Source: Ichthyophis bannanicus
Lineage: Eukaryota > Chordata > Amphibia > Gymnophiona > Ichthyophiidae
NCBI GenBank assembly: GCA_033557465.1
Contig: CM066033.1
Coordinates: 593,246,438 to 593,310,437 of the forward strand
DNA: 64,000 nt
Direction of reading: 5' to 3'
In this document: positions 1 to 11,016 of the stretch, piece after piece
How positions within the stretch are numbered: position 1 is the first letter of the stretch
How the letters are laid out: every line of letters starts with the position of its first letter
The notes under the pieces: generated by a model
The model's input: the letters and a program-made list of their open reading frames with translations, nothing else
The model's database searches: none
What the model was told of the DNA's origin: nothing
Made by a program: the position numbers and the translations under genes

Positions 1-419
1 TGATGCACATTTACCAGAGCTGACATATTCCAATTAATAAATTCAAAATAGAGAGATATTTTTCTACCTTTTGTGCATTTTTTTCAGCTGCAATTGCTCC
101 AGCCACTTTCTTCTGGTTTCTTCATGTCTTCTGCTAACTCTCCATCGTCTGCTGTCCATTTGTCCTTTCTTCTCTCTTCTAGTTTTTTTCCATTCTCTCT
201 CTACATCTGCTTTAACATACTAATCTTTCTCCTTTTGCTCTTTCCTCATTCCTATTTCATCCACTCAAATTTTACCCCTCCATCCTCAATCCCCACTTAC
301 TCTCCCAATACCCGGCCAATTGTAGATTTTTTATCCCTCCCACACAAAATATTTTTCCCTTCTCCATTTTACTCTTCCAGCCCCATCCCATTCTAATCCT
401 CCCCTAACATCAGCTCCCT

Positions 420-1380
420 TCTAGTTCCAGCCTCACCCAGCATCCATTCCCTTCTAGTTCCTGCATCAGCCCATTTCCAGTCCTAGCCACCCATCAGCCC
501 ATTTCCAGTCCTAGCAACCCCCCAACCCAATACCAGTCCTAGCCCCCCATCAACCCACTTCCAGTCCTAACCCCCATCACCCCATTTTCAGTTTAAGCCC
601 CCCCATAACCCATTACCAGTCCTAACCCTCCATCAGCCAACTTCCAGTCCTAACCCCATCAACCCATTTCCAGTCAGCCCCCCATAGCCCATTGCCAGTC
701 CTAACCCCCCCCCCATCAGCCCACAGCCCATTACCAGTCCTAACCCCATCAGCCCACCTCAAGTCCTAACCCCTCCCCATCAGCCCATTTCCTGTCCTAG
801 CCCCCCCATAGCCCATTATCAGTCCTAACCCCCCATAGCCCATTACCAGTTCTAACCCCCCCAACAGCCCACAGCCCATTACCAGTCCTAACCCCATCAG
901 CCCACCTCCAGTCTTATCCCCCCCAAGCCCATTTCCAGTCCTAGCCCCCCCATAGCCCATTACCAGACAGCCCCCATCAGCCCACAGCCCATTACCAGTC
1001 TTAACCCCCCCAGCCCATTACCAGTTCTAAACTCCCCCCAACAGCCCACAGCCCATTACCAGTCCTAACCCCATCAGCCCACCTCCAGCCTTAACCCCCC
1101 AGCCCATTTCCAGTCCCAGCCCCCCAATAGCCATTACCAGTCCTACCCCCCCAGCCCATTACCAGTTCTAAACACCCCCCAACAGCCCACAGCCCATTAC
1201 CAGTCCTAACCCTCCCCAGCCCATTACCAGTTCTAAACTCCCCCCAACAGCCCACAGCCCATTACCAGTCCTAACCCCATCAGCCCACCTCCAGCCTTAA
1301 CCCCCCCAGCCCATTTCCCGTCCCAGCCCCCCCCCAATAGCCCATTACCAGTCCTACCCCCCCCCCCATCGGCCTAAAGT
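420..1380. repeat. C-rich minisatellite inside hAT element 1
   Basis: Degenerate tandem units of about 20-45 bp built on CCCATTACCAGTCCTAACC with runs of C. The minus strand reads GGGTTAGGACTGGTAATGGG. The same repeat in the opposite orientation fills about 35557-36230. The short ORFs across it are compositional artefacts. Confidence 0.85.
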
Positions 1381-1462
1381 AAAATTTAATTAAAAAAAAA
1401 ACGCTGGTTGCCGCCGCAGCAGCATGGACTGTTCCCGCGGGGCCCCCTCTGCTGCTGCGGCA

Positions 1463-1916
1463 GCATGGATTGTCCCGCGGGGCTCCCTATGCCGGGCTGA
1501 ATCCCCTCCCTCCCTGCTTGAACTGTCTGAAATTGTGTTTAATATGACGGGAAGAGAAACCAGATGGAAAAAGAAAGAAAAAGCTCCACGAGAATTAAAA
1601 ACCAAAATGAAAAATCCAAATTAACTCTTTGAAGTATCTGTAGACATGCAGCAAAACTAAAGAGGAGAAGCGTTGAGTGCGGCATTCACAGGAAGGAGTC
1701 CTGTGCAGGGTAAGGGCTGGCAGAGGAAGAGAGTCATCACTTTCTGTGAATTTCGGAGGATCCACGGAGAAGGGAACAGCACCCACAAGTCATACCACAG
1801 AGACCCAACCTCAGCTGCTGCCTCTTGTTCTTGGCATTTTTGATTTGCATATTTAGTAACTGCATGGATTGTCCCGCGGGGCTCCCTATGCCCGGCTGAA
1901 TCCCCTCTCTCCCTGC
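1463..1916. repeat. 55-bp direct repeat flanking a 343-bp insertion in the palindrome
   Basis: A block starting GCATGGATTGTCCCGCGGGG occurs at about 1463-1518 and again at 1862-1916 with few differences. The 343 bp between them (about 1519-1861) are unrelated to the palindrome, whose arm continues across the second copy. Either an insertion came with an unusually long duplication, or a local duplication or repair event trapped foreign DNA. I do not recognise the inserted sequence. Confidence 0.6.
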
Positions 1917-2035
1917 CGGCTTTGAGAGGCGCGAAGGGAGAGTGTCTCCCTCGCGTCTCTGTTAAGCCCGCAGGGGCTGATGGGAAATTTCCCATCAGCC
2001 CCTGCGGGCTTAACAGAGACGCAAGGGAGACACTC
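1917..2035. repeat. Palindrome centre of hAT element 1
   Basis: The sequence is self-complementary around 1987/1988 (GATGGGAAATTTCCCATC), with arms running outward through CAGCCCCTGCGGGCTTAACA. The left arm continues to about 1402. The right arm continues beyond the inserted LTR-like element at 3559-3715. With both insertions ignored, the arms are about 250 bp each. Confidence 0.8.
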
Positions 2036-3554
2036 TGTCAGACGGCTGCCTGGGTGAGAATCTTCACAGTCTTGGCAAGTGCATATATCTATATGATTTG
2101 CAAGGGATTGTGGGCAATGCAGTTCATTCACACCAGACACAGCTGCTGACAATAATTTAGTTGTGCTCAAGTGTTAAAGCCAATAAGAAATTTATTTATG
2201 GGGTTATTTCTCCCAACACAGATATGCTTGGTAGCACATAAATCAGGTTACTTGCTTCCAGTGTTTAACTTGGAAAAACAAAATCAAAATCAGGAAAACA
2301 ACATTCAAACTTGTCAGGCATTAGCTAATGTTTTCTTAGCATATATCAAACAACAAACGAAAAGCCACAAAGAAAGAAAAAAAAACTGTTCTTTTCAGGT
2401 TAACTTCTGATAACTTCCCACATAGATTCAGAAGTGATTATCTCCTAGCTCACAAGCAATTAGGTAAGGCTCAATTGCTAGCAGTTATCCAGCTGAAACC
2501 CCTTAGCTGGCTTGCTTTCTACTGTGTGGGTCAAATCCTGCTTCAGGAGCTTTTCTGAGTAGATTAAAGAACAAGTTTGTATTTCTTTGTGATGGTTGCT
2601 GTACTTTGTAACAGAAAGTTACCAAAGGAGTTTAGACAGAGAGCAGTCCATATAAACACATTCTTCATCTGCAATCATTCCCCCTTCTTCAACAAGCATG
2701 GGTTCAATATCATGGATTGGCATAGATGAATCTCTCAATGGAGCACTTTCAGGAGAATACTTGTTTCCCTGCTGTCTTTCAAGGTTATAGCTAGGGCATA
2801 GATCAGTGTTCATGCCTGAGCGTCCATTACTGTTAGAGTTCCTCTCCATATAGCCTGGCCAGTATGTAGTCCAGTTCTTATGTCCAGCCTTCCAATCCAG
2901 ATCCCTGGACACTGGATCTCTCTTCACATACCTTCTGGCACGGGTCTTAGGGTCCCTTCCACGTGCAGCCGTCTCCCTCACAGGTAGCGTCTGGAGATTC
3001 CTAGCTCTGCAGCACCATTCCTCTGGCTTTCCCCAGTCCAATGGTGTATGCTGGCCCTTGAAATCCCTCCCAGTATACGTACTGCTCTGGACTCTTCTAG
3101 ACCTCTCAAAGGCTTTTCTCTTCCTTCTTCCAAAGGGTTTCTTTCCCTCTCTGTCCGTCCGGTTTGGCTTCTGCTTCTGATGATCCTTCAGATGAAACTG
3201 ATGATCAAGCTCAAGCTGATTCTCAGGATAAGAATAATTCTCTGTAGAATAAACTCTACTCTTATTCTTCTTAGATGAGTGCTCCTCCCTAACACAGCGC
3301 AGCTGTGCTGAATCAGGCCCTGCCCTTTGAGATGAGTGCTTAGGGATTACCTCATAGCCCTCCTGATTGAACACACGTTTCCCCACTTCAGCTCCTCTAA
3401 TGGCTGTTGGAAACCTGGTGCATTCTGGGACTGGTAGTCTTTTATGGGAAAATTCTGTTTTCTTATTTCTACCAGAACTGACAGGTTGCTTGTTCAGAGT
3501 CACTTCACCTTTTCTATAGCTCCTTCCTGAGCTATGATAAGCTTCCTTATCACA
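2036..3554 (-). mobile_element. Solo-LTR-like insertion (TG...CA, 4-bp TSD)
   Basis: The insertion splits one arm of the hAT palindrome. It is flanked by ACTC at 2032-2035 and 3555-3558, and both of its ends read TG...CA. The opposite palindrome arm preserves the uninterrupted target, so the ends are well defined. Its length is 1519 bp. On the minus strand a 294-codon ORF is followed about 400 bp later by AATAAA signals (near 2190) and a short 3' part, which would suit a U3-R-U5 order. No gag, pol, PBS or PPT is present. A solo LTR fits the TSD and termini best. A short non-autonomous LTR element is the alternative. It differs from the LTRs of the provirus at 5602-11465. Confidence 0.6.
2619..3503 (-). 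CDS. Unrecognised 294-aa ORF inside the LTR-like insertion
   Basis: An uninterrupted frame covering 58% of the insertion. The product would be strongly basic and hydrophilic in its N-terminal two thirds, with clusters such as GRRKRKAFERSRR near residue 125, and acidic at the C terminus (about residues 260-285, with EPMLVEEGG). It has no predicted membrane segment and no zinc knuckle, protease or RT motif. I do not recognise the family. LTR-encoded accessory proteins are known (the mouse mammary tumour virus U3 ORF), but I see no similarity to that protein, and the comparison rests on position alone. It could be a degraded capsid-type remnant, a captured host exon, or an open frame kept by chance. 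Confidence 0.4.
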   Translation of the reverse strand: MTLNKQPVSSGRNKKTEFSHKRLPVPECTRFPTAIRGAEVGKRVFNQEGYEVIPKHSSQRAGPDSAQLRCVREEHSSKKNKSRVYSTENYSYPENQLELDHQFHLKDHQKQKPNRTDREGKKPFGRRKRKAFERSRRVQSSTYTGRDFKGQHTPLDWGKPEEWCCRARNLQTLPVRETAARGRDPKTRARRYVKRDPVSRDLDWKAGHKNWTTYWPGYMERNSNSNGRSGMNTDLCPSYNLERQQGNKYSPESAPLRDSSMPIHDIEPMLVEEGGMIADEECVYMDCSLSKLLW

Positions 3555-3558
3555 ACTC

Positions 3559-3808
3559 TCCCTTCGCGCCTCTCAAAGCCGGCAGTGAGGGAGGCAGGGA
3601 GGGGATTCAGCCGGGCAGAGGGAGCCCCGCGGGAGAATCCATGCTGCCGTGGCAGCAGAGGGGGCCCCACGGGAACAGTCCATGCTGTCGTGGCGGCAGC
3701 CAGCGTTTTTTTTTTAAATTTAATTTTAAAAAGGCTATTTGTGTGGGCCCTTGTCAGCTGTGGGCCCTACGCCACGGCGTAGGTGGTGTATAGGTAAATC
3801 CGGCCCTG
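3559..3808 (-). repeat. Outer palindrome arm and terminal region of hAT element 1
   Basis: This resumes the palindrome interrupted at 2035: CCCTTCGCGCCTCTCAAAGC onward pairs with 1402-1518 and 1862-1950. A T-rich linker follows (about 3710-3730), and then the terminal sequence ending TAAATCCGGCCCTG at 3808, the hAT-type end. Confidence 0.75.
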
Positions 3809-3816
3809 CCCCTAGA

Positions 3817-5597
3817 TGTATATGCCATCTCAATAATTTCCTCAATTCATCTTGATAAGGTTTCTTTCGCAGCTGCCTGGTCTTTACTTGGACCCAAGGT
3901 CAACACAAGGAGCCAGAACATCCTCCAACTGGTTGGTAATCTTTGAGTAATGAAGTGTCATGCCTTATCCTTCTGGTCCTTCAACCCCTACTCTTTTCTG
4001 ATTCCTTGCCCTATCTGATTCAAATAAGACCGCAAAAACTACCTTCAGAAAAAATACTGTAACAAAAGATAACCTTACAGCAGGTGGTGTTATGTGATGC
4101 TCCATACTGAAAGATGGTATAGAAAGAGTATGAATAAAATGTAACAGCAGCAAAGTGGTTTACAGGGGCTTACAGCCGAGACACCCTCCACCTCCACCCC
4201 TGGCTGAACATATAGCTAAAGCTTCCCAAAGAACTGCTTGTTTTAAAGGTTTGGTTGGGGAGGAGGAGGGGGAGAGGGTACAGTGAGCATCTTAAGCTCT
4301 TTGGATCCCAGGCTGGCATCAATGGCTGAAGGCAGGGGCACCCAAAAAGCAGCCCACAGGCCAAATGTAGCCCCTCTGATCTTGAGAGAAGCAGCCCACT
4401 TGAGATCATTAGCAAAAAATGATTTACCAGCAAACAGAGAAAAAAAATGTTCACCCCTTTGTATCTCCCCCTGCTGGATGGAGATTATCCTCGCTGGTCT
4501 GGCAGGGAAAATAAGGGCGGGCCCATTCTTCACATTACCTTTGAATAATTCCCAGGTTGGTATTAGAAAAGTTCTGATGACCTAAAGGTAAATGCTTAAC
4601 TGAATTGTATAATTGCATTTTTAAAACTACTGGGCTTAAATCCATGCCATAGAATTGCTGAAGAGGCAATACACACCTTTTTCCCCTACTAGGTATCATC
4701 TCCCTTTTCCCTAAAATCTGCAGATAAATGTGGATCTTAGTTTAGGATCAGTGAGTGTTTGCAGATGCCAGCTTGTTAAGCCATATGCAAATCTTAAAAC
4801 TAACCAATTTATGAATCAGTGTAGCATGCTTAACACTAATTACATTAGTTACCATTTAGATAGCATATTTTATTCCAATCACAACTTAAAAAAAAAAAAG
4901 TTTCACACATCGAGTTCTAAAACATACATGCTTCCAGCTCCAGGATGTAAGAGTGTAACCTGGCAAACAAAGGTTCAGGATCATGTTCAGGCATGTTTCA
5001 GAGGGGAGCATACCCCTAAATGGTGTCTCACACACAAAAAATAATGGTTAGTTTCTAACTTTGATATACTTAATACAAATGGTCTGACAAATAATTGTTT
5101 GAAGTTGTAGACAAGCTCATCTTTGCTTGGACCCTTACTATGGCAAGCTTCAGGCCTGTCACACCAGGAGCTTCATTACACAGTTCTTCAGTTCAGTCTT
5201 TAACAAATTTGATTCTCGGGGAAAAGAACTTGCACCAGCTGTCCTCTCTGTCAGTAGCCCACAGACTGAAGGCCTGCATCCTCTAGTTACTGTAAACTAG
5301 ACATACCAACCCCCCGCCCCCATGCAGTCTGTTAGCTAACAGGCCTTTCCAGGCTCTCGCTGCCAGCTGAGCAAGCCCTCTGCACAGACCTACAAAAAGT
5401 AAGCCTACTTCCCAAGTCAAGGGAGAAACAAGCATTATCTTCTGAACGTTTGTGCTTATTCTAGTATTTTATATACCACACTCGTGAAAACGCATTGCAA
5501 TGGTTTACAATAAATCAAATCAATAGTTTTCATCAGACACAGGGAATCAGTAAGGCCATCAGGCCAGCAAAAAGAGAAATTAACAATGGATAAAAAT
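3817..5597. other. Intronic sequence, no gene recognised
   Basis: No coding signal or complete element was seen. From about 4333 there is a hAT-like terminus (CAGGGGCACCCAAAA) followed by words shared with 19424-19500 (TCTGATCTTGAGA and CCCACTTGAGATC), so a degraded hAT fragment of that family is likely at about 4333-4450. Confidence 0.5.
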
Positions 5598-5601
5598 AAA
5601 G

Positions 5602-6052
5602 TGAGGCAGCCATAAGGTTTAGCTGTGGGTAACCCTCCCCCAGCCATGAGGATTTTACATAGTGATCAGCTTGCTAAGAAAAGACATAAAGGTTTCAGTA
5701 GGCACCCTTCCCCCCCCCTCCAGGCCTGAGCACAATACCCTCTTGCCCAGAAATCAGCAGACCAGAGCATACCGGTTTGGGCAGGTCACCCAGGCACCTT
5801 CCCAGAGGCTACTGATTGGTGGACAGAAAATACCTGAGACGAATGAGATCGTAGAATGAGTTTAAAATTGTACTGTATATAAGACATTGTGGGACGTCCT
5901 TCGTGGCTCAGATTTTTTTGTGGAGACTGCCGGCACTCTGTCTGAGCCTGTGCGCACATTAAAAGATTCTGTTTGCATTCCAGCCTGCCTGTGTGTTTCC
6001 TTCTGTGGGTGAGAGAGAGAATGAGAGCTTTTTCACAGCATTTGCTGCAACA
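5602..6052 (+). repeat. 5' LTR of the provirus
   Basis: It is 451 bp and runs from TGAGGCAGCC to TTGCTGCAACA. It contains a TATA-like GTATATAAGA near 5876 and an ATTAAA polyadenylation-type signal near 5959, giving a plausible U3-R-U5 order. It differs from the 3' LTR by a handful of substitutions and short indels, for example in the C-run near 5711. Confidence 0.92.
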
Positions 6053-6075
6053 TTCTGGCCACCCAGATGGGACCC
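6053..6075 (+). other. Primer-binding-site-like sequence
   Basis: TTC and then TGGCCACCCAGATGGGACC follow the LTR end directly. A PBS beginning TGG is expected there. I could not match the sequence confidently to one tRNA. Confidence 0.5.
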
Positions 6076-9000
6076 TTTTAAATTAAAAAAAAAAAAAGCC
6101 TCTCTCATCACACCCACGTTGGGAAGACTACTGCTTTTTGCAGCATCGGGCCTCCACCAGTCATGGACCGGCCCCTCCAGGTGATTAATGGTCCTTGGCG
6201 CCCCGGGTCACTTTGTGCTCCGGAAGGACACCTTGATTTGTCTGGTCAGTCGGTCCCTGCGGCTGACCCCCCCCGATTGAAAACCGGCTAGATAGACTGG
6301 CATCCAAACTCTCTCTGATCAGAGGTCTGGTGAGTACTACTGCCTTACTGTTTGGGTAGTTCTGTATTCCTGTATCTGGTAAATCTGGTAATTTCTGTGA
6401 ACCTGTAGCGGCCTGATCACCCGCAACGAGCAGTCCGAGTAAGGGTCCTAGAGGCCCTGAAACCATTGCTCGTCCAGTCTGTGTTTGGTATCTGGTAAAT
6501 CTGGTAGGAATAGGGGGGGGGGGGCGCGCTTGCGAGCGCCGGTAAATGACTGCAGTATAAATTCAGTTCTGCCACCTCGGGTCTCTTAAAGTACTAAAAA
6601 GTGCTGCCAAAATATTATATTAGCACTTAACCCCCTTAAGTGTGCTCTCCAAGCTGATTATTATAAAAATTGTACTGACCGCGATTCTCCGATGATCAGG
6701 GCGATTTATTTAGAGCCTACACACGCTGTCTCTACTTTTGTGTTGCCATGTGCTTCTAGAGTTGGGGGTTTCTTTTGTGCTAGTGATCCTGGAGCTCCAT
6801 CTAGTGGACATTAGAAAAATAGCTAGCTATATTTCTCATATTACTATTATCCTCATGGTAAAAGTTAAATCCTATGGTACAGCGAGAGAGTGTGTGTAAT
6901 GTGTATTTGTAACAGCTGCTACTGAGGAAAGAGAGTGTATGAGTATTCGCTGCTGAGACGTCTCTGTTTTCTTTTTCCCTCTTTCTTTTTCCCTTTGTGG
7001 TCCTGTGTGTTTTGCGCAACCAAACTCTGCCTGTTACCTGGATTATATTGTATATTGTATTCCCAGAAGTGAGATTAGAAAATTTACACTGAACATTGCA
7101 TTCCTTGAATTGAGATTAGAAGATTTACACTGTAACTTGTGATTTATAAATTGTGATTAGAGCATGGGGTCCGGAGGCTAAATTGTAGTGAAGGAGCATC
7201 CGGACCAGTTTCTCTATTATAGATTCATGGCTGGTCCATATAGTTAATGTGCTGTTATGTAGAAACTGTTAGAGTGTCTCTGTAAATGTTAGAGTGTCTC
7301 TGTGTTTAGTTGTGACATTAGGGAAAGATTAGGGAAAGAAAATTTTTGTCCAGACATTAGGTCTTTATATTTCAGGATTGATTTTGATACTCTATCAGTA
7401 AAAGGTGAAGTTATTAACAAATCGCCCCTGTGTCCCCAAACAGTGAAAAACACCAGGTCTACTGATTGCAGGGAAAGGGACAGTTTAGAAAATGTTTGGT
7501 CATGCCTCTCAGCGGTGAGTGGGGGGTGGTTGGTTGGAACTGCTGAGATGGTTTGCATAACTACAGAAAGATACTAGGAATGAAACCATTGGAATTGTTT
7601 GCATAGCTATAGAAAGATACTGGAAGATCAGGGAGGAGTTTCTTCTTCTAGCAGATGAATGGAGGCCCATTAGAGAGGACAAAAGGACAAATTACCTAGG
7701 AGTCTTTCTCCTAGCAAACAAATGGAAACCCATTTAAGAGGACAAAAAAACCCAATTCACCTAGCCTCACAACAATCCTCTTGTCATCAATTTTAATTGT
7801 AGAGTTTAAGCTTCTAGAACAATGGGGGGTGCCTCCTTTGAGCATCCTCAGATGTCTGACCAGCATCTTGATTGTGTAAGGGTGGGATCAAACAAAGGCT
7901 GGTCAAATTACTATTAGCAAAGATGTATGGGGTGGGGAATATCTGTAAGGCAAAGCTCATGTGTAAGAGCTAGCCTGCAAACCATTTCTTACAGCCCAGG
8001 GGGGAGGGTTTAGTGAAATTTATCAAGAAAACCTTCTTATTGCAATCAGATAGGCTGCTAGTTGCTATACTTAAAAGACTAATAGTCTTGTGTTTAAAGG
8101 TTTTAATCTACAGTAAATATTGTTTTTCTTTCATTGCTGGCTGTTCATTGCCAAGTGCCCCTGGGTGCTAGATCAAACAAACAAGGCATGAAACTAAGGA
8201 AACCGTTTTTGTTGTCCTTTGACCTTCAAAGTAGAGGTTAAGAGCTCTGAATAAAAAGGGTAATCCAGCTTGAATTTTTATCTCTGGTACATATATTTGG
8301 TTTTGACTGCATATACAAAATTAAAAGTTAAAGGGGATTTTATATACTGTGGCAAGCACCTCATAGAGGGTTTTCAGATCAGTTTGATGCCAGTCTCAGG
8401 TATTGTTAGGTTTTAAATTAAATGTGAAAAAGAATATTCTGTATTAAAAATATACAAGGAGAAGTGTTTGCATTCCAGATATCCCCCAATCTTTTCATGC
8501 AAAAGTATCAGTTTCATCATCTGAATGCCTGTTTTCTGAACTAAGATTTAAGGCAGCTCAGTGCTGATGACTGCTGAACAGGACCGTAACATCATAGGTG
8601 CCAATTACACCAGAAAATATGGAAATATTTGTAAAATTATTTAACTTGAGTTGATTGGACAAAACCAAATTTTGCTTGTCAGCAATGATCCAGGAGAGGT
8701 TTGAGAAAAAGAATGAGAGAAAATAAACAATACTAAGTTTTTAAACAATTGTTTGATATTCTTAGCAGCCTTGCCAAATAAGGATACATTAGTATAGGTA
8801 ATTTGAAGTGATGTATCTGGCTAATGAATATGTAAACAAAAACAAAAAAAAAAAAACAAGGAGATGAGCATTTTATTCAACTATGCCGTCTCCAGAATCT
8901 TCAATTTAGGAATTCATCTAAGCCCCAACACATACTCAACAATTAGAAATAGACATCTGGAGACAGGCTGGGCGCACCTTGCACCCTGATGAGCTTTGGA

Positions 9001-9080
9001 AAACCCACACTAGCCATGTGGTACTTCCAGATGCTTTTTGCCTTATTCTGCTCCTGTATGTCCTGGCCAGGCACCATGGG
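6054..9080 (+). other. Provirus leader and unrecognisable gag/pol region
   Basis: The leader repeats the phrase ATCTGGTAAATCTGGTA (about 6377 and 6490). A G-run followed by GCGCGCTTGCGAGCGC, a short inverted repeat, lies near 6510-6540. Imperfect tandem copies of an AACAAATGGA / AGAGGACAAA unit occur at about 7625-7750. No ORF here shows retroviral motifs. The stretch is either deeply decayed or partly replaced by other intronic sequence. Confidence 0.5.
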
Positions 9081-9560
9081 CAAAAGAGGGATGATTTGAT
9101 GACAAATTCTCACAAAAAATTGGTATAATTCTAAAACCCTTGCCAGAAATCGCAGAATATGTGTGTGCAACTTGTCTGATCTATAAACATGTAAAGATCA
9201 ATCAAGGGCATAATGGAATATTTCTTACCTGCAAAGGAATCTCCAGTGGTAAAGAGACAGAGAGACAAAGAGTTTATCAAACTGAGAGACATAGTTGACA
9301 CCATATAAGATAGTTATGATCTTAAGTAAATATGGATGAAATTAAGTTTGTATTATTGTGAAATCTAATCCAGCATATTTAGGGTTTTTTTTTTCATTCA
9401 ATATTGGTGCTGCTTTTCTGAATAAGGCCTGGAGCCATGTCACCAATTGCAATCCAGAGAGTCCAGATGGAACAGACCATCCCAAGAACTCAGAACTACC
9501 CACCGCTAAAATATGTGAAGGAGTCCCTATCTGGATCAGTGTGTCACATTGAAAAAGGGC
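9081..9560 (+). pseudogene. Integrase remnant of the provirus
   Basis: Around 9110-9200 one frame reads a CxxC pair followed by basic residues, resembling the second half of the integrase zinc-binding region. Around 9480-9552 another reads ELPTAKICEGVPIWISVSH, resembling the C-terminal segment of gammaretrovirus-type integrases, which ends in a Trp-Ile...Ser-His pattern. The two pieces are in broken context, with no catalytic DDE residues visible between them. The relative order (integrase, then envelope, then LTR) is right for a provirus. The similarity is short and judged by eye. Confidence 0.45.
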
Positions 9561-10639
9561 CAAGATATCTGCCTATGAGAATGAGAGGTTCAAATTTTGA
9601 GAGAAACAGAACTTAAACTTCAGAGAAAGGTGAAGCACACTGCGAGGTCCTGGGGAACTGCTGAGAGGCAGGACCACATTGTCTGAGAATGGGAGGAGGA
9701 CTATTGGACTGACTGGGGGTTTTGGGGGGCTTTTGTGAATGATTGTATTGTTATCCTTTTAATATTGTTTTCTTAGAAAGTAACTGAAATCTACAAGCCA
9801 TTTTGGCATTTTGGCTTCAGCAACTGCAATACCCACACCAGCTCAAGTTTTGCTGTACTATTCTCAGAGTTTTCTTTATCACATTATTAAGCACTGCTGC
9901 TTTTGATACACTTTCATGTTATGCGTTTTCAATATTATTGAGTTGCTGCAAGAAAATGATGTTACAATGTATGTTGTCTCTAGGGAACAGTACCAGAAGC
10001 TGCTTTTCTGATGCCCCCTGTCTCAAATGGCTGTTGTCCATTGCCCTTAGTGGGATTACCTTTGCCCCATTCACAAGAAAAGAAAAAGAAAAATTGGAGA
10101 ATGAAGGGAAATTGGCTGATAGGTATGTCTAGTATGGCTGCATCCTTGCCTGAGGCTGTAATACATTATGATGGCACGGAAAAAAACAAGTGGGCTAAGA
10201 AAATGAGTACCCAGAGCCCAGCACAACAAGAGTAAAGCCAGGGGGAACCATACTCTGAACAGAAGTGCACAGAGAATGGACCCAGCTAAGAAACAGGTCA
10301 GGCCTGAAAGTGCACAGAAAATGGACCCAGCTAAGAGAAAAGACATGCCAGGCCTGAACAAGCTGGGCAAGCCTGGACAAGTTAAACAGGCCAAACAAAG
10401 CTGGTGATACAAAGTGCTCATGAGCCCTGAAGACTACAGTGTCAGTGATTAATGAAACAAAGGGGATGGCAGGGTGTAGCCAGAATGACTCAACACTAGC
10501 AAGAATAAAAGCCATTAATATGTTAATAAGGGTGGATCCCAGGGAAAGAGGCCTCTGCAGACCCTACAACCTTTTACAGACAGTACAGCAACTTTTGCAC
10601 ACGGAACAAAACTTTTGTGCAGGAGTTGCTACAGAGGGT

Positions 10640-10960
10640 ATAGGGTATGTGTTGTTTTAAACTCACTGACGCAAGTGTTTCCATTGAACACTCTATCCAA
10701 GACCTACGTGATCTAGTTAATCATATTACTGACCCGTCCATGGGTCCTGGGTGGTTTATGAAGTGGTTCAGTTGGCTAGGGGGACTAAAAATCCCAGTGG
10801 TAGGGGCTCTTTTTATTTTACTGCTATGTGCCATTCTTACCATGTTGTATCCCCATTCTTCACCGCTTCATTACCACCACCCTTGACACCCTGGTAGAAC
10901 GCAAGGCTGCTACCACTGTCATGGCCCTGACCCAATACACCCCTCTGCGGCTCGCCTCCA
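10640..10960 (+). pseudogene. Envelope transmembrane-subunit remnant of the provirus
   Basis: A frame opening at 10647 has a Cys-Cys-Phe motif, then an amphipathic helix region with SIEHSIQDLRDLV, a Trp-rich stretch (GWFMKWFSWLGG) and a hydrophobic segment (VVGALFILLLCAILTML). This is the layout of the C-terminal half of a gammaretrovirus-type TM subunit. The upstream part is in a different frame. After the membrane segment the tail continues in a further frame to about 10960. It is broken and non-functional. Confidence 0.65.
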
Positions 10961-11000
10961 GTAATACTGCCCTCTACCGCCTCTAGCGGTTGAGGTCTCA

Positions 11001-11016
11001 CTTAAAAAGGGGGGAG
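11001..11016 (+). other. Polypurine tract of the provirus
   Basis: AAAAAGGGGGGAG lies immediately upstream of the TG that opens the 3' LTR, the expected place for plus-strand priming. Confidence 0.8.

Larger units (their letters stand above)
1..3808 (-). mobile_element. hAT-type non-autonomous element 1, left part outside window
   Basis: Read on the minus strand the element begins at 3808 with CAGGGCCGGATTTACC, a typical hAT terminus, followed by an A/T-rich linker, a long GC-rich palindrome, a C-rich (G-rich on minus) satellite at 420-1380, and a unique stretch at 1-420. The order and the sequence of the last three parts match the complete element at 35049-37291: positions 1-84 are nearly the reverse complement of about 36760-36845, and 85-420 match 36420-36770. 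The other terminus lies before the window, so its TSD (candidate CCCCTAGA at 3809-3816) cannot be checked. No transposase was seen. The palindrome is interrupted by two insertions, at about 1519-1861 and 2036-3554. Confidence 0.7.

Noticed and set aside
766..960. Gly-rich minus-strand ORF resembling a structural protein
   Set aside because: It is simply the translation of the minisatellite.
420..1380. CRISPR-like spaced repeats
   Set aside because: Units are degenerate and tandem, without unique spacers of constant length, and the genome is eukaryotic.
9803..10132. 109-codon ORF between the integrase and envelope remnants
   Set aside because: Hydrophobic and Cys-rich, but no retroviral motif could be aligned; not called as an envelope surface subunit.
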